6,360 nucleotides of DNA from Acidobacteriota bacterium (GCA_013362195.1 JABFWM010000674.1:1-6360); one strand, 5' to 3'; positions 1 through 5,839 are shown, counted from the stretch's first letter. Notes: generated by a model from the sequence alone, not told the origin. Translations and numbers: made by a program.

Positions 1-1278
1 GTGAAGACCACGCCCCGTCCGGAGGCCGGCATCACCGAATGGACGCTCTCGAACGGCGCCACGGTCGTGCTCAAGCCGACCACGCTGATGCAGGATCAGA
101 TCCTCTTTCGTGCGGTGGCGCGCGGCGGAACGTCGCTCGCGCGCGACGACGAGTTCGTGGCCGCGCGCGTCGCGGACGATGTCGTGCGTGCCGGCGGCGC
201 CGGCCCGTTCAATGCCGTCATGCTCGACCGGCTTCTCACCGGGAAGGCGGTCTCCGTCACGCCGTTCATCGGCGAGACCTCGCACGGACTCGCCGGCGGC
301 AGCACGCCGCAGGATCTCGAGACGATGTTTCAGCTCCTTTACCTGCGCTTCACGCAGCCGCGAGCGGATCCAACCGCGTTCGCGGCGATGGCCTCGCAGG
401 CGAGAGCGCTGCTCGCGAACCAGATGGCGAGTCCCGATGTCGTCTTCAGGCAGACCGTCGAGGCGGCGCTGAGCGGGAACCATCCGCGGCGGCAGCCGGA
501 GACGCCGGCCACCGTCGATCGGTGGGATCTCGCGAAATCGATGGCGTTCTACAAGGCCCGCTTCGCCGACGCGAGCAACTTCACGTTCGTCTTCGTCGGC
601 AGCTTTACGCCGGAAGCGATCAAGCCGCTGGTCGAAAGCTACCTCGCGAGCCTGCCCGCCACGCATGCGCACGAAACGTGGCGTGACGTCGGCGTCACGC
701 CGCCGGCCGGCGTGGTCGAGAAGACGGTGGTGAAGGGCATCGCACCCAAGAGCGAGGTCGCGATCGTCTTCACCGGCCCCTTCGAGTACGATGCCGCGCA
801 CGTCATCGCGCTCCGGGCCATGACGCTGGTGCTGCAGTCTCGGCTGTTCGACACGATCCGCCAGGAGCTCGGCGGCACGTACAGCATCGAGGTCGTGCCG
901 GAAACGCAGCGGACGCCGCGGCCCGAGTACCGGCTGCGCATCGACTGGACGTGCGACCCCGCGCGGACCTCGAGTCTGGTACAGCGCATCTTCGAGGAGA
1001 TCGAGTTCGTCAAGGCCACCTCGTATTCGCCGGATCAGGTCGCGCGGATCCGCGAGGTGCTCCGCCGGGAGTTCGAACGAAACAGCCAGGACAACGGCTA
1101 CCTGCTCGATCTGATCTCGCACCACTACGAGGATCGCGACGGGACGACCATCGGCGCCGCGCTCGATGTGCCGGCGCAGATCGCCGCGCTGACCGCCGAC
1201 GCGGTGCAGCAGGCCGCGCGCACGACCCTCGAGACCACACACTACGTGAAGGTCATGCTGATGCCGGAGGCGAAATAG
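1..1278 (+). CDS. M16 family peptidase (PqqL-like), C-terminal half; 5' end outside the window
   Basis: This is the C-terminal part of a long two-halved M16 (insulinase/pitrilysin-type) protein. The first visible residues lead into ITEWTLSNGATVVLKPT (residues 11-27), the typical opening of the second half of PqqL-like proteins of about 900 residues. The GTG at base 1 is therefore probably an internal Val codon, not the start. The zinc motif HxxEH is absent here; in the family it lies in the first half, so the missing motif reflects truncation by the window edge and not inactivation. Residues 175-225 form the linker ending in an M16 core (FVFVGSFTPEAIKPLVESYL). Residues 281-296 carry RLFDTIRQELGGTYSI, the conserved Arg/Tyr segment of M16 C-terminal domains used in substrate binding. 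The gene ends in TAG and converges on mutM 50 bp away. Such proteins are usually exported, but the signal peptide would lie upstream. Family assignment is firm; peptidase substrate is unknown. Confidence 0.9.
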   Translation: MKTTPRPEAGITEWTLSNGATVVLKPTTLMQDQILFRAVARGGTSLARDDEFVAARVADDVVRAGGAGPFNAVMLDRLLTGKAVSVTPFIGETSHGLAGGSTPQDLETMFQLLYLRFTQPRADPTAFAAMASQARALLANQMASPDVVFRQTVEAALSGNHPRRQPETPATVDRWDLAKSMAFYKARFADASNFTFVFVGSFTPEAIKPLVESYLASLPATHAHETWRDVGVTPPAGVVEKTVVKGIAPKSEVAIVFTGPFEYDAAHVIALRAMTLVLQSRLFDTIRQELGGTYSIEVVPETQRTPRPEYRLRIDWTCDPARTSSLVQRIFEEIEFVKATSYSPDQVARIREVLRREFERNSQDNGYLLDLISHHYEDRDGTTIGAALDVPAQIAALTADAVQQAARTTLETTHYVKVMLMPEAK

Positions 1279-1328
1279 TCAGGCCGCTGAACACGACCGT
1301 GGTCGAGCGTCGGCGTGCCGCCGTTGCG

Positions 1329-2147
1329 TCATTTCTGGCAGAGCGGACAGAAGAACGTCGAGCGTCCACCATGGGTGCGGCGGCGGATCGTGCCACGGCA
1401 TCCCGCGCGCCGGCAGCGTTCGGCTTCGCGGCCGTAGACGCGAAATCTGCCCGAGGCATACGACCGCGCCGTCTGCCGCGCGATCGCTTCGGTCAACACC
1501 TGTGTGATCGCGGCGGCGAGCCGGTGCGCCGAGTCCCGCGGCGCGCCCGACGGCGTGGCAATCGTCGACGCCCGGCGCTCCGGGGAGAGTCGTGCGACGT
1601 GCAGCGCCTCGACGGCATAGATGTTCCCCAGCCCGGCGACCACGAGTTGATCGATGAGCGCGACCTTCAGCGGCACCTTGCGGCCCCGGCACGCGCGCGC
1701 CAGCGCCGCGCCATCGAACGCGTCCGAGAGCGGCTCGGGCCCAAGCGTGCTGAGCACGGGATGCGCCGCCAGCGCGTCCGCCGACAGCAGGTCCATGGCG
1801 CCGAAGCGCCGTGGATCGTTGAACGTGACGATCGCACCCGACGACATGTGGAAGACGACGTGATCGTGACGTCCGGGATCGTCCGCCGCGCCGCCGCGCA
1901 CCACGCTGAACGACCCGGACATGCCCAGGTGCATCAGCAGCGTCTCGTCCGACGACAGCGGCACCAGCAGATACTTGGCGCGGCGCTGGACGGCGAGAGC
2001 GGTCCGTCCGGCGAGCCGCGCGCTGAACTTCGGGGGGAACGGCGCGCGGAGGTCCGGGCGTGCGACGATGACCCGTTCGAAGCGCTCGCCAGCCATGGCC
2101 GGTTCGAGCTGACGGCGGGCGGCTTCCACCTCGGGGAGTTCCGGCAC
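1329..2147 (-). CDS. mutM: Formamidopyrimidine-DNA glycosylase / AP lyase (Fpg, MutM)
   Basis: This bifunctional base-excision repair enzyme removes 8-oxoguanine and formamidopyrimidines from DNA and cleaves the abasic site. At 272 residues it has the normal family length. The GTG start gives the invariant MPELPEVE N-terminus, with the catalytic Pro (mature residue 1) and Glu exposed after Met removal. QRRAKYLL (54-61) holds the conserved Lys. HLGMSGSF (73-80), FNDPRRFGAMDL (109-120) and DQLVVAGLGNIYAVEAL (166-182) are the other hallmark segments. The C-terminal zinc finger uses Cys245, Cys250, Cys267 and Cys270, with the finger Arg in GGRSTFFC. The first Cys pair is spaced C-x4-C rather than C-x2-C; I recall this as a variant in some bacterial Fpg proteins. 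The GTG start has only a weak, distant AAGGG upstream. The gene follows a DinB-type remnant on the same strand after 21 bp, so its original promoter may lie beyond or within that remnant. Confidence 0.97.
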   Translation of the reverse strand: MPELPEVEAARRQLEPAMAGERFERVIVARPDLRAPFPPKFSARLAGRTALAVQRRAKYLLVPLSSDETLLMHLGMSGSFSVVRGGAADDPGRHDHVVFHMSSGAIVTFNDPRRFGAMDLLSADALAAHPVLSTLGPEPLSDAFDGAALARACRGRKVPLKVALIDQLVVAGLGNIYAVEALHVARLSPERRASTIATPSGAPRDSAHRLAAAITQVLTEAIARQTARSYASGRFRVYGREAERCRRAGCRGTIRRRTHGGRSTFFCPLCQK

Positions 2148-2168
2148 GGGGATGTTGCGGCCCTTGCG

Positions 2169-2402
2169 CTAGGCCGCGGCGCCTGACGGGAAAGTCGCGG
2201 CCGCCGGGATTCGCTCGGCCTGCCGCAGGTGCCGTCCTTCGTGTCGCGTGACGATCTCCAGACCCCTGTCGACGGTGAAGCGAATCAGCGGCACGAACGG
2301 CTTGGGAAAGCGGATCCGGGTACCGCGGGGACCCGCGCGGCGGATGAAGATACCAGACGCTGCGTCCAGCGCGGTGAAGCGTCGTCGGCGCGCGGCACGG
2401 GT
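2169..2402 (-). pseudogene. C-terminal remnant of a DinB-family protein
   Basis: Reading the minus strand, 77 open codons run from just after an in-frame TAG (2403-2405) to a TAG at 2169-2171. The translation contains GIFIRRAGPRGTRIRFPKPF followed by RFTVDRGLEIVTRHEGRHLRQAERI (residues 41-65). This resembles the last third of DinB-type four-helix-bundle proteins, including the HxxxH pair (His53, His57) that provides two metal ligands and the RHLxQA-R tail. The N-terminal two thirds, with the other metal His, is missing. There is no ATG, GTG or TTG in frame before Val37, so it is unlikely to be expressed as a DinB protein. Upstream, the other strand is occupied by an intact methyltransferase starting at 2420, which suggests a rearrangement joined the two. 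Motif resemblance is by eye. The alternative is a fortuitous open frame in GC-rich DNA, though the long match to a known C-terminus argues against that. Confidence 0.6.
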
Positions 2403-2403
2403 C

Positions 2404-2409
2404 TACGAT
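2404..2409 (+). promoter_or_regulatory. Candidate -10 box (TACGAT) for the methyltransferase at 2420
   Basis: TACGAT ends 10 bases before the ATG at 2420. Transcription would begin only a few bases before the start codon. There is no purine-rich ribosome site in the bases between, so a leaderless or near-leaderless message is plausible. No convincing -35 box is visible. The call rests on position and one short hexamer. Confidence 0.3.
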
Positions 2410-2419
2410 ATCACCAGCC

Positions 2420-3193
2420 ATGACCACTCGCGTCGATTACGACCGCATCGCCGCCCGCTACGACGGGCGCTACGAACGAAACGACTACTCCGGCATCGAA
2501 GCCGCCGTGCTCGCGTTCGCCGCCGAGAATCCTGGTGCGCCGCCCGCGCCCACGCTCGAGGTCGGCTGCGGGACCGGCCACTGGCTGCAGGTGCTCGCGG
2601 GAGCGGGCGTCCGTGCCGTTGGTCTCGACCTCTCCGCGGAGATGCTCACCATTGCGCGCCGGAGCGGCCGCTCGACGTGTGTCGTCCGCGCGCGTGCCGA
2701 GGCGGTGCCGTGTCGCCGTGGATCCTTCGATCGGCTGCTGTGCGTCAACGCGCTTCATCACTTCGGCGATCCGGCGGCGTTCTTCCGCGAGGCCAGCCGC
2801 GTGCTCCGCGGCCGCGGGCGTCTGCTGACGATAGGCCTCGACCCGCATGCAGGCACCGATCGCTGGTGGATTTACGACTACTTCCCGTCGGCGCTGGCGC
2901 GCGATCGCCAACGCTATCTTCCGGCGGAGCGCATTCGTGCGTTGATGACGACGGCGGGCTTCGCGGACTGCGAGACGCGCGAGGTGCAGCACCTGCCGGC
3001 GCGGATGACCGTCAGCGAGGCCGCGCGCCGCGGCTTTCTCGATCGCGCGGGCACGTCGCAGCTCATGGTCATCTCGCAAGACGAGTTCGACGCGGGCCTG
3101 AGGCGGCTCCACACGCCCGCGCCGGACAAGGATCGGGAACGCCTGCTCGTCGCCTATTTGCACGTGTACGGGACGTCCGCGCGGGCGGTCTGA
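2420..3193 (+). CDS. Class I SAM-dependent methyltransferase (Methyltransf_11 / UbiE type)
   Basis: This 257-residue protein has a Rossmann-type methyltransferase fold that transfers a methyl group from S-adenosylmethionine. Motif I is LEVGCGTGHW (46-55). The acidic residue ending strand 2 is Asp70 in GLDLS. FDRLLCVNALHHF (103-115) is the strand-4 region, and REASRVLRGRGRLLTIGL (123-140) is the typical helix/strand-5 segment of the Methyltransf_11 group. The N-terminus, with YDRIAARYDGRYE (7-19), matches the usual pre-motif helix of these enzymes, supporting the ATG at 2420. The C-terminal 110 residues form the variable substrate-binding part and give no clear substrate; WWIYDYF (149-155) and a basic stretch stand out. 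There is no signal peptide, so it should be cytoplasmic. It starts next to the broken end of a DinB remnant on the opposite strand and is followed 59 bp later by the DUF4242 gene. The fold is secure; whether the substrate is a small molecule, lipid or protein is unknown. Confidence 0.9.
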   Translation: MTTRVDYDRIAARYDGRYERNDYSGIEAAVLAFAAENPGAPPAPTLEVGCGTGHWLQVLAGAGVRAVGLDLSAEMLTIARRSGRSTCVVRARAEAVPCRRGSFDRLLCVNALHHFGDPAAFFREASRVLRGRGRLLTIGLDPHAGTDRWWIYDYFPSALARDRQRYLPAERIRALMTTAGFADCETREVQHLPARMTVSEAARRGFLDRAGTSQLMVISQDEFDAGLRRLHTPAPDKDRERLLVAYLHVYGTSARAV

Positions 3194-3200
3194 AATCACT

Positions 3201-3206
3201 TAGAAT
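3201..3206 (+). promoter_or_regulatory. Candidate -10 box (TAGAAT) for the DUF4242 gene
   Basis: TAGAAT lies in the only AT-rich patch between the methyltransferase stop (3193) and the ATG at 3253. It differs from the TATAAT consensus at two positions. It would give a 5' leader of about 40 bases that contains the AAGGGA ribosome site (3241-3246). No clear -35 hexamer is seen at the expected distance. Confidence 0.35.
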
Positions 3207-3252
3207 TCCTCCCGATCCGAAACGCACGCGCTTCCATCAGAAGGGATGGTCC

Positions 3253-3525
3253 ATGCCGAAGTTCGTCATCGAACGCGAGATTCCCGGAGCAGGCCAGCTG
3301 TCCGCGGCCGATTTGCAGGCGATTTCCCAGAAGTCGTGCGGCGTGCTCAATACCATGGGGCCGCAGATCCAGTGGGTGCACAGTTACGTCACCGGCGACA
3401 AGATCTACTGCATCTACAACGCCCCGAACGAAGAGGCCATCCGCCGTCATGCCAGGGAAGGCGGGTTTCCGGCGAACAGCATCGCCAGGGTGTCCGCGGT
3501 CATCGACCCGACGACGGCCGAATAG
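3253..3525 (+). CDS. DUF4242 family protein (SCO4226-like, possible nickel-binding)
   Basis: This 90-residue cytoplasmic protein closely fits the DUF4242 pattern: it opens MPKFVIEREIPGAGQLSAAD, continues LQAISQKSCGVLNTMGPQIQWVHSYVTGDKIYCIYNAP (21-58), and ends in GGFPANSIARVSAVIDPTTAE. The family has a small ferredoxin-like alpha/beta fold; the Streptomyces coelicolor member SCO4226 is described as a nickel-binding dimer. Cys29 and Cys53 together with His43 and His66 are the visible candidate ligands here, but metal binding is inferred from the family. The ATG at 3253 is preceded by AAGGGA with a 6-base gap, a good Shine-Dalgarno site, and gives the family's usual N-terminus. An out-of-frame ATG at 3246 overlaps this ribosome site and is not used. 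The gene has its own candidate promoter after the methyltransferase and is followed by an inverted repeat before the SET gene, so it probably forms its own transcription unit. No particular pathway is implied by the neighbours. Confidence 0.9.
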   Translation: MPKFVIEREIPGAGQLSAADLQAISQKSCGVLNTMGPQIQWVHSYVTGDKIYCIYNAPNEEAIRRHAREGGFPANSIARVSAVIDPTTAE

Positions 3526-3526
3526 C

Positions 3527-3575
3527 GCGGCTCATTCGCCCGGGGCCCGGCGTCGCGTCATCGAAGGGGAGCCGC
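3527..3575 (+). terminator. Inverted repeat after the DUF4242 gene, possible terminator
   Basis: Perfect 7-base arms GCGGCTC (3527-3533) and GAGCCGC (3569-3575) enclose 35 bases that contain a second, imperfect GC-rich palindrome (CGCCCGGGGCCCGGCG). The repeat lies immediately after the DUF4242 stop codon and before the SET-gene promoter, where a terminator would be expected. There is no T-tract after it, so intrinsic termination is unproven. In DNA this GC-rich, 7-base arms with a long loop could also occur by chance. Confidence 0.3.
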
Positions 3576-3586
3576 ACGACGCGGTG

Positions 3587-3595
3587 TGATTAAAT
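3587..3595 (+). promoter_or_regulatory. Extended -10 promoter (TGA-TTAAAT) for the SET-domain gene
   Basis: The hexamer TTAAAT (3590-3595) is preceded by TGA, the TGn of an extended -10 promoter, inside otherwise GC-rich DNA. Exactly six bases separate it from the GTG start at 3602, so the expected transcript start falls on or next to the start codon, giving a leaderless message. No -35 box is evident, which extended -10 promoters can tolerate. The same TGA (3587-3589) is an in-frame stop for the SET gene and so limits how far upstream that gene could start. Confidence 0.5.
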
Positions 3596-3601
3596 GCGCG
3601 C

Positions 3602-4009
3602 GTGCGTCTCCTTCCCCGTCTGCATCGGCGCCGGTCATCGATCTCGGGGTGGGGCGTGTACGCGGCAGAGCCGATCGACGAAGACACGCGGATCGTCGAG
3701 TACAAGGGTGAACTGGTGTCGCAGGCGGAGGCGTGGCGCCGCGAGAGCCGCTACCTGCGGCGCGGCCGCATCTGGATCTTCAACATCAACGGGCGCTGGG
3801 CACGCGACGCGGCGGTCGGCGGCAACATCGCGCGCTCCATCAATCACGCCTGCCGGCCGAATTGCTACGTCGACGTCGTCGGGCACCATATCTGGATCCG
3901 CGCGTCGCGCGCGATTCGCGCCGGTGAAGAGCTGACCTATGACTACAACACGGACGGCGTGGCGGGGATCGCCTGCCGCTGCCGTCCGCGCTGCGGCCGG
4001 ATCCTTTGA
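3602..4009 (+). CDS. Minimal SET-domain protein (putative lysine methyltransferase)
   Basis: This 135-residue protein consists almost entirely of a SET domain, the fold that moves methyl groups from S-adenosylmethionine to protein lysines. Visible elements in order are SISGWGVYAAEPIDEDTRIVEYKGELV (13-39), the short SET-I region, RSINHACRPNCYV (78-90) matching the NHxCxPN pseudoknot motif, IRAGEELTYDYN (105-116) with the conserved Tyr residues, and a post-SET Cys cluster at Cys125, Cys127 and Cys131. The post-SET spacing is C-x-C-x3-C, one residue shorter than the common C-x-C-x4-C; with Cys84 or Cys88 it could still bind one zinc. The usual Ser of NHSC is Ala here. GTG at 3602 is the only sensible start: an in-frame stop lies at 3587 and later starts would cut the AdoMet-binding GWG segment. 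It probably heads an operon with the next methyltransferase. The protein substrate is unknown; bacterial SET proteins have been reported to act on chromatin-like or ribosomal proteins, but nothing here identifies one. Confidence 0.9.
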   Translation: MRLLPRLHRRRSSISGWGVYAAEPIDEDTRIVEYKGELVSQAEAWRRESRYLRRGRIWIFNINGRWARDAAVGGNIARSINHACRPNCYVDVVGHHIWIRASRAIRAGEELTYDYNTDGVAGIACRCRPRCGRIL

Positions 4010-4012
4010 GGT
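4008..4012 (+). promoter_or_regulatory. Shine-Dalgarno site (GAGGT) overlapping the SET stop codon
   Basis: GAGGT starts inside the TGA stop (4007-4009) of the SET gene and sits six bases before the ATG at 4019. Ribosomes finishing the SET gene would be placed directly over the next start, so translation of the two genes is probably coupled. This also fixes the start of the downstream methyltransferase. Confidence 0.6.
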
Positions 4013-4018
4013 CAGTCG

Positions 4019-4774
4019 ATGACCGCGTACACCAGCACGCGTGTGGCCGCCGCGTACGCGTTCGATCGTCCGCACGTTCACGAACGGCTGATGGACGTCA
4101 TCGTCGAGCGGCTGCGCATCGGGCCGAAACTCGCGCGCGCGCTCGACATCGGCAGCGGCGCCGGCCTGTCGACGGCCCCGCTCGATCGCCTGGCCGCGCG
4201 GACCATCGGCCTCGAGCCGATGGTCTCGATGCTCACCTACAGCCGCGTCGTGGCGCCGCGCGCGGTCTTTGTCGCGGGGCACGCCGAGCGGCTGCCGTTC
4301 GGCGCGGCGAGCTTCGACGTCGTGACCGCCGCCGGCGCGATCAACTACGCGGACCGCGACCTCTGCCTCCCGGAGATCGCCCGCGTGCTCACTGCTGCGG
4401 GCGCGTTGGTCGTCTACGACTTCTCGGTCGGTCGGCGTCTTCGCGACAACGCGGCGCTCGAACGCTGGCACGACGCGTTCGAGCGGCGGTTTCCATCACC
4501 GCCGGGGTACGAGCTGGACGTGCGGGCCCTGCCGTTCGCGCGAGCGGGTCTGCGGCTGGACAGCTTCGAGGAGCTCGCGGCGGCGCTGCCAATGGATCTC
4601 GCGTCGTACGTGCGGTACGTGATGAGCGAGGCGCGAATCGAACTGGCGCTGTCGCGCGGCGAAGCGGAGCACGCCATTCGAGATTGGTGCGGCCAGACGC
4701 TGTCCCCGATCTTTCGCGATCGTACACTCGACGTGATATTCGACGCTTATGTCGCCATCGTCAGACGGGGTTGA
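4019..4774 (+). CDS. Class I SAM-dependent methyltransferase, second copy type
   Basis: This 251-residue cytoplasmic methyltransferase has the Methyltransf_11-like Rossmann fold. Motif I is LDIGSGAGLST (42-52), the strand-2 acidic residue is Glu66 in GLEP, the strand-4 region is FDVVTAAGAINYAD (99-112), and EIARVLTAAGALVVYDFS (119-136) is the usual helix/strand-5 element. The N-terminal VAAAYAFDRPHVHERL helix is where these enzymes cap the SAM pocket. The C-terminal half is a family-specific cap without a recognised substrate signature. It begins nine bases after the SET stop with a ribosome site overlapping that stop, so it is very likely in the same operon. It is not obviously a close duplicate of the methyltransferase at 2420: the motifs differ in detail (LEVGCGTG against LDIGSGAG) and I see no shared C-terminal region. 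Its pairing with a SET protein suggests a shared pathway but does not name the substrate. Confidence 0.88.
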   Translation: MTAYTSTRVAAAYAFDRPHVHERLMDVIVERLRIGPKLARALDIGSGAGLSTAPLDRLAARTIGLEPMVSMLTYSRVVAPRAVFVAGHAERLPFGAASFDVVTAAGAINYADRDLCLPEIARVLTAAGALVVYDFSVGRRLRDNAALERWHDAFERRFPSPPGYELDVRALPFARAGLRLDSFEELAAALPMDLASYVRYVMSEARIELALSRGEAEHAIRDWCGQTLSPIFRDRTLDVIFDAYVAIVRRG

Positions 4775-4802
4775 CTTGCAGCGATCGGGGGCGGGGATCG
4801 CG

Positions 4803-5576
4803 ATGGACACACAGACTGCGATCGTTACCGGCGCGTCCTCGGGGATCGGCCGCGAGCTCGCGCGGCTCTTCGCGGCGGACGGCTACAACCTCGTCGTCGT
4901 CGCGCGCCAGCGCGAGGCGCTCGAATCGCTGATCGCCGGGATCACGCGCGATCACCGCGTCGCGGCACGCGCGCTCGCGGTGGATCTCGCCGATCCGGAG
5001 GCCGGCCGGCGCATCGAGGAGGATCTCGCGCGCGCCGGCGTGCTCGTCGATGTCCTGGTCAACAACGCCGGGTTCGGCCTGCAGGGCGCGTTCGCGGACC
5101 TTCCGCTGGAGCGCCAGCTCGCGATGATTCAGGTCAACGTCACCACGCTCACCGAACTGACGCGGCGGTTTCTTCCCGGTATGCTCGCGCGCAATCGTGG
5201 CGGGATTCTCAACGTCGGATCGACCGCGGGGTTTCAGCCCGGCCCCTTCATGGCGGGCTATTACGCGACGAAAGCCTACGTGGTGTCGTTGACGGAAGCG
5301 CTGGCCGAAGAAGTGGCGGGCTCGGCGGTGCGCGTCAGCTGTCTGGCGCCCGGCCCGACCGCGACCCGATTTGCGGAGGCCGCGCGTATGACCGAGACAC
5401 GCCTGTTCCGAGGCGGCACGATGACCGCCGCGGCGGTCGCGCGCATCGGCTACGACGCCTGGAAGCGCGGCAAGATCCTGGCGGTGCCCGGCGTCTCGAA
5501 CAAGCTGGGCGTCGCGCTGGTCCGCGTGTCGCCGCGGCCGCTGGTGCGCACGATCGTGAAGCGCCTGAACAGGTGA
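4803..5576 (+). CDS. Short-chain dehydrogenase/reductase (classical SDR, DltE-like)
   Basis: This NAD(P)H-dependent oxidoreductase of 257 residues has the standard length for classical SDRs. The cofactor-binding motif TGASSGIG is at residues 9-16, NNAG at 87-90, and the catalytic set is Asn112, Ser140, Tyr153 and Lys157 (YYATK). PGPTATRF (183-190) is the usual PG motif after strand 6. Arg35 after strand 2 (VVVARQREAL) favours NADPH over NADH. The overall pattern resembles the DltE/COG0300 group, whose members often act on unknown small-molecule carbonyls or alcohols. The frame is open further upstream to an ATG at 4749, but that lies inside the preceding methyltransferase. MDTQTAIVTGAS from 4803 gives the normal SDR N-terminus and has GGGG six bases before it. 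The gap to the upstream methyltransferase is 28 bp with no promoter visible, so the gene probably belongs to the SET operon. The enzyme class is certain; the substrate is not. Confidence 0.95.
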   Translation: MDTQTAIVTGASSGIGRELARLFAADGYNLVVVARQREALESLIAGITRDHRVAARALAVDLADPEAGRRIEEDLARAGVLVDVLVNNAGFGLQGAFADLPLERQLAMIQVNVTTLTELTRRFLPGMLARNRGGILNVGSTAGFQPGPFMAGYYATKAYVVSLTEALAEEVAGSAVRVSCLAPGPTATRFAEAARMTETRLFRGGTMTAAAVARIGYDAWKRGKILAVPGVSNKLGVALVRVSPRPLVRTIVKRLNR

Positions 5577-5614
5577 CGCCGTGCGCAGGGGACGCGAGGG
5601 GCGACGCGCGCCGC

Positions 5615-5827
5615 TCAGCGCTTCTTGCCGGAGACGACGAGCAGCAACACGCCGCCGACGATCGCGGCGGCGCCCAGCACTGGCGGTAGCGGAATCGTCT
5701 CGCGCGTCTTCGTGGTCGCTTCGAGCGGGCCGAGGTCGACGACTTTCTTCTCTCGCGTGTAGCTGATCCCGCCGTAGGCGAGCGCAATCACGCCAATGAC
5801 GATCAACACGATCGCGGCAATTTTCAT
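5615..5827 (-). CDS. Small two-helix membrane protein, function unknown
   Basis: This 70-residue protein has an N-terminal membrane helix (about residues 4-22, IAAIVLIVIGVIALAYGGI), a polar middle with SYTREKKVVDLGPLEATTKTRETIPLPP (22-49), and a second helix (about 50-66) ending in a positively charged tail GKKR. The layout and the TREKKVVDLGP...IPLPP core are reminiscent of a widespread family of uncharacterised small bacterial membrane proteins. I cannot attach a function. The central loop would sit on the opposite face of the membrane from the basic tail, so by the positive-inside rule both termini are probably cytoplasmic. The ATG at 5827 follows a -10-like TAGTAT by six bases and lacks a ribosome site, so the message may be leaderless. 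It converges on the SDR gene with 38 bp between the stop codons and is divergent from the zinc-ribbon gene at 6041. Confidence 0.85.
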   Translation of the reverse strand: MKIAAIVLIVIGVIALAYGGISYTREKKVVDLGPLEATTKTRETIPLPPVLGAAAIVGGVLLLVVSGKKR

Positions 5828-5833
5828 GCTCGC

Positions 5834-5839
5834 ATACTA
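5834..5839 (-). promoter_or_regulatory. Candidate -10 box (TAGTAT) for the small membrane protein
   Basis: On the minus strand TAGTAT is followed by six bases and then the ATG at 5827. The spacing is the same as at the SET gene and would place the transcript start at the start codon. No -35 box and no Shine-Dalgarno sequence are visible. The patch is the most AT-rich sequence near this start. Confidence 0.4.

Noticed and set aside
1291..1308. Palindrome CGACC-GT-GGTCG between the convergent M16 and mutM genes as a terminator.
   Set aside because: The two-base loop is too tight for a hairpin, there is no T-tract, and the arms are only five bases. I see no convincing terminator in these 50 bp.
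951..2186. Long plus-strand open frame crossing the end of the M16 gene and all of mutM.
   Set aside because: It is a shadow frame caused by GC-rich codons, with an Arg-rich low-complexity translation; the M16 and mutM frames carry clear family motifs.
1279..2427. Long minus-strand open frame of 382 codons overlapping mutM.
   Set aside because: It is an alternative frame of mutM and the DinB remnant; its translation is Arg/Gly-rich and lacks any motif, while the true frames contain MutM and DinB signatures.
3594..3935. ATG 3594 open frame overlapping the SET gene.
   Set aside because: It lies in a different frame from the SET motifs, and its translation is Arg/Ser-rich without any domain. 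The ATG overlaps the end of the -10 box.
4749..4802. Longer N-terminus for the SDR starting at ATG 4749.
   Set aside because: It would overlap the upstream methyltransferase by 26 bases and add 18 residues before the normal SDR beginning. ATG 4803 gives the standard distance to TGASSGIG.
5577..5614. Possible bidirectional terminator between the convergent SDR and small membrane protein genes.
   Set aside because: The 38 bp are GC-rich with short partial repeats (GGGGACGCG / GGGGCGACGCG) but no stable inverted repeat or T-tract.
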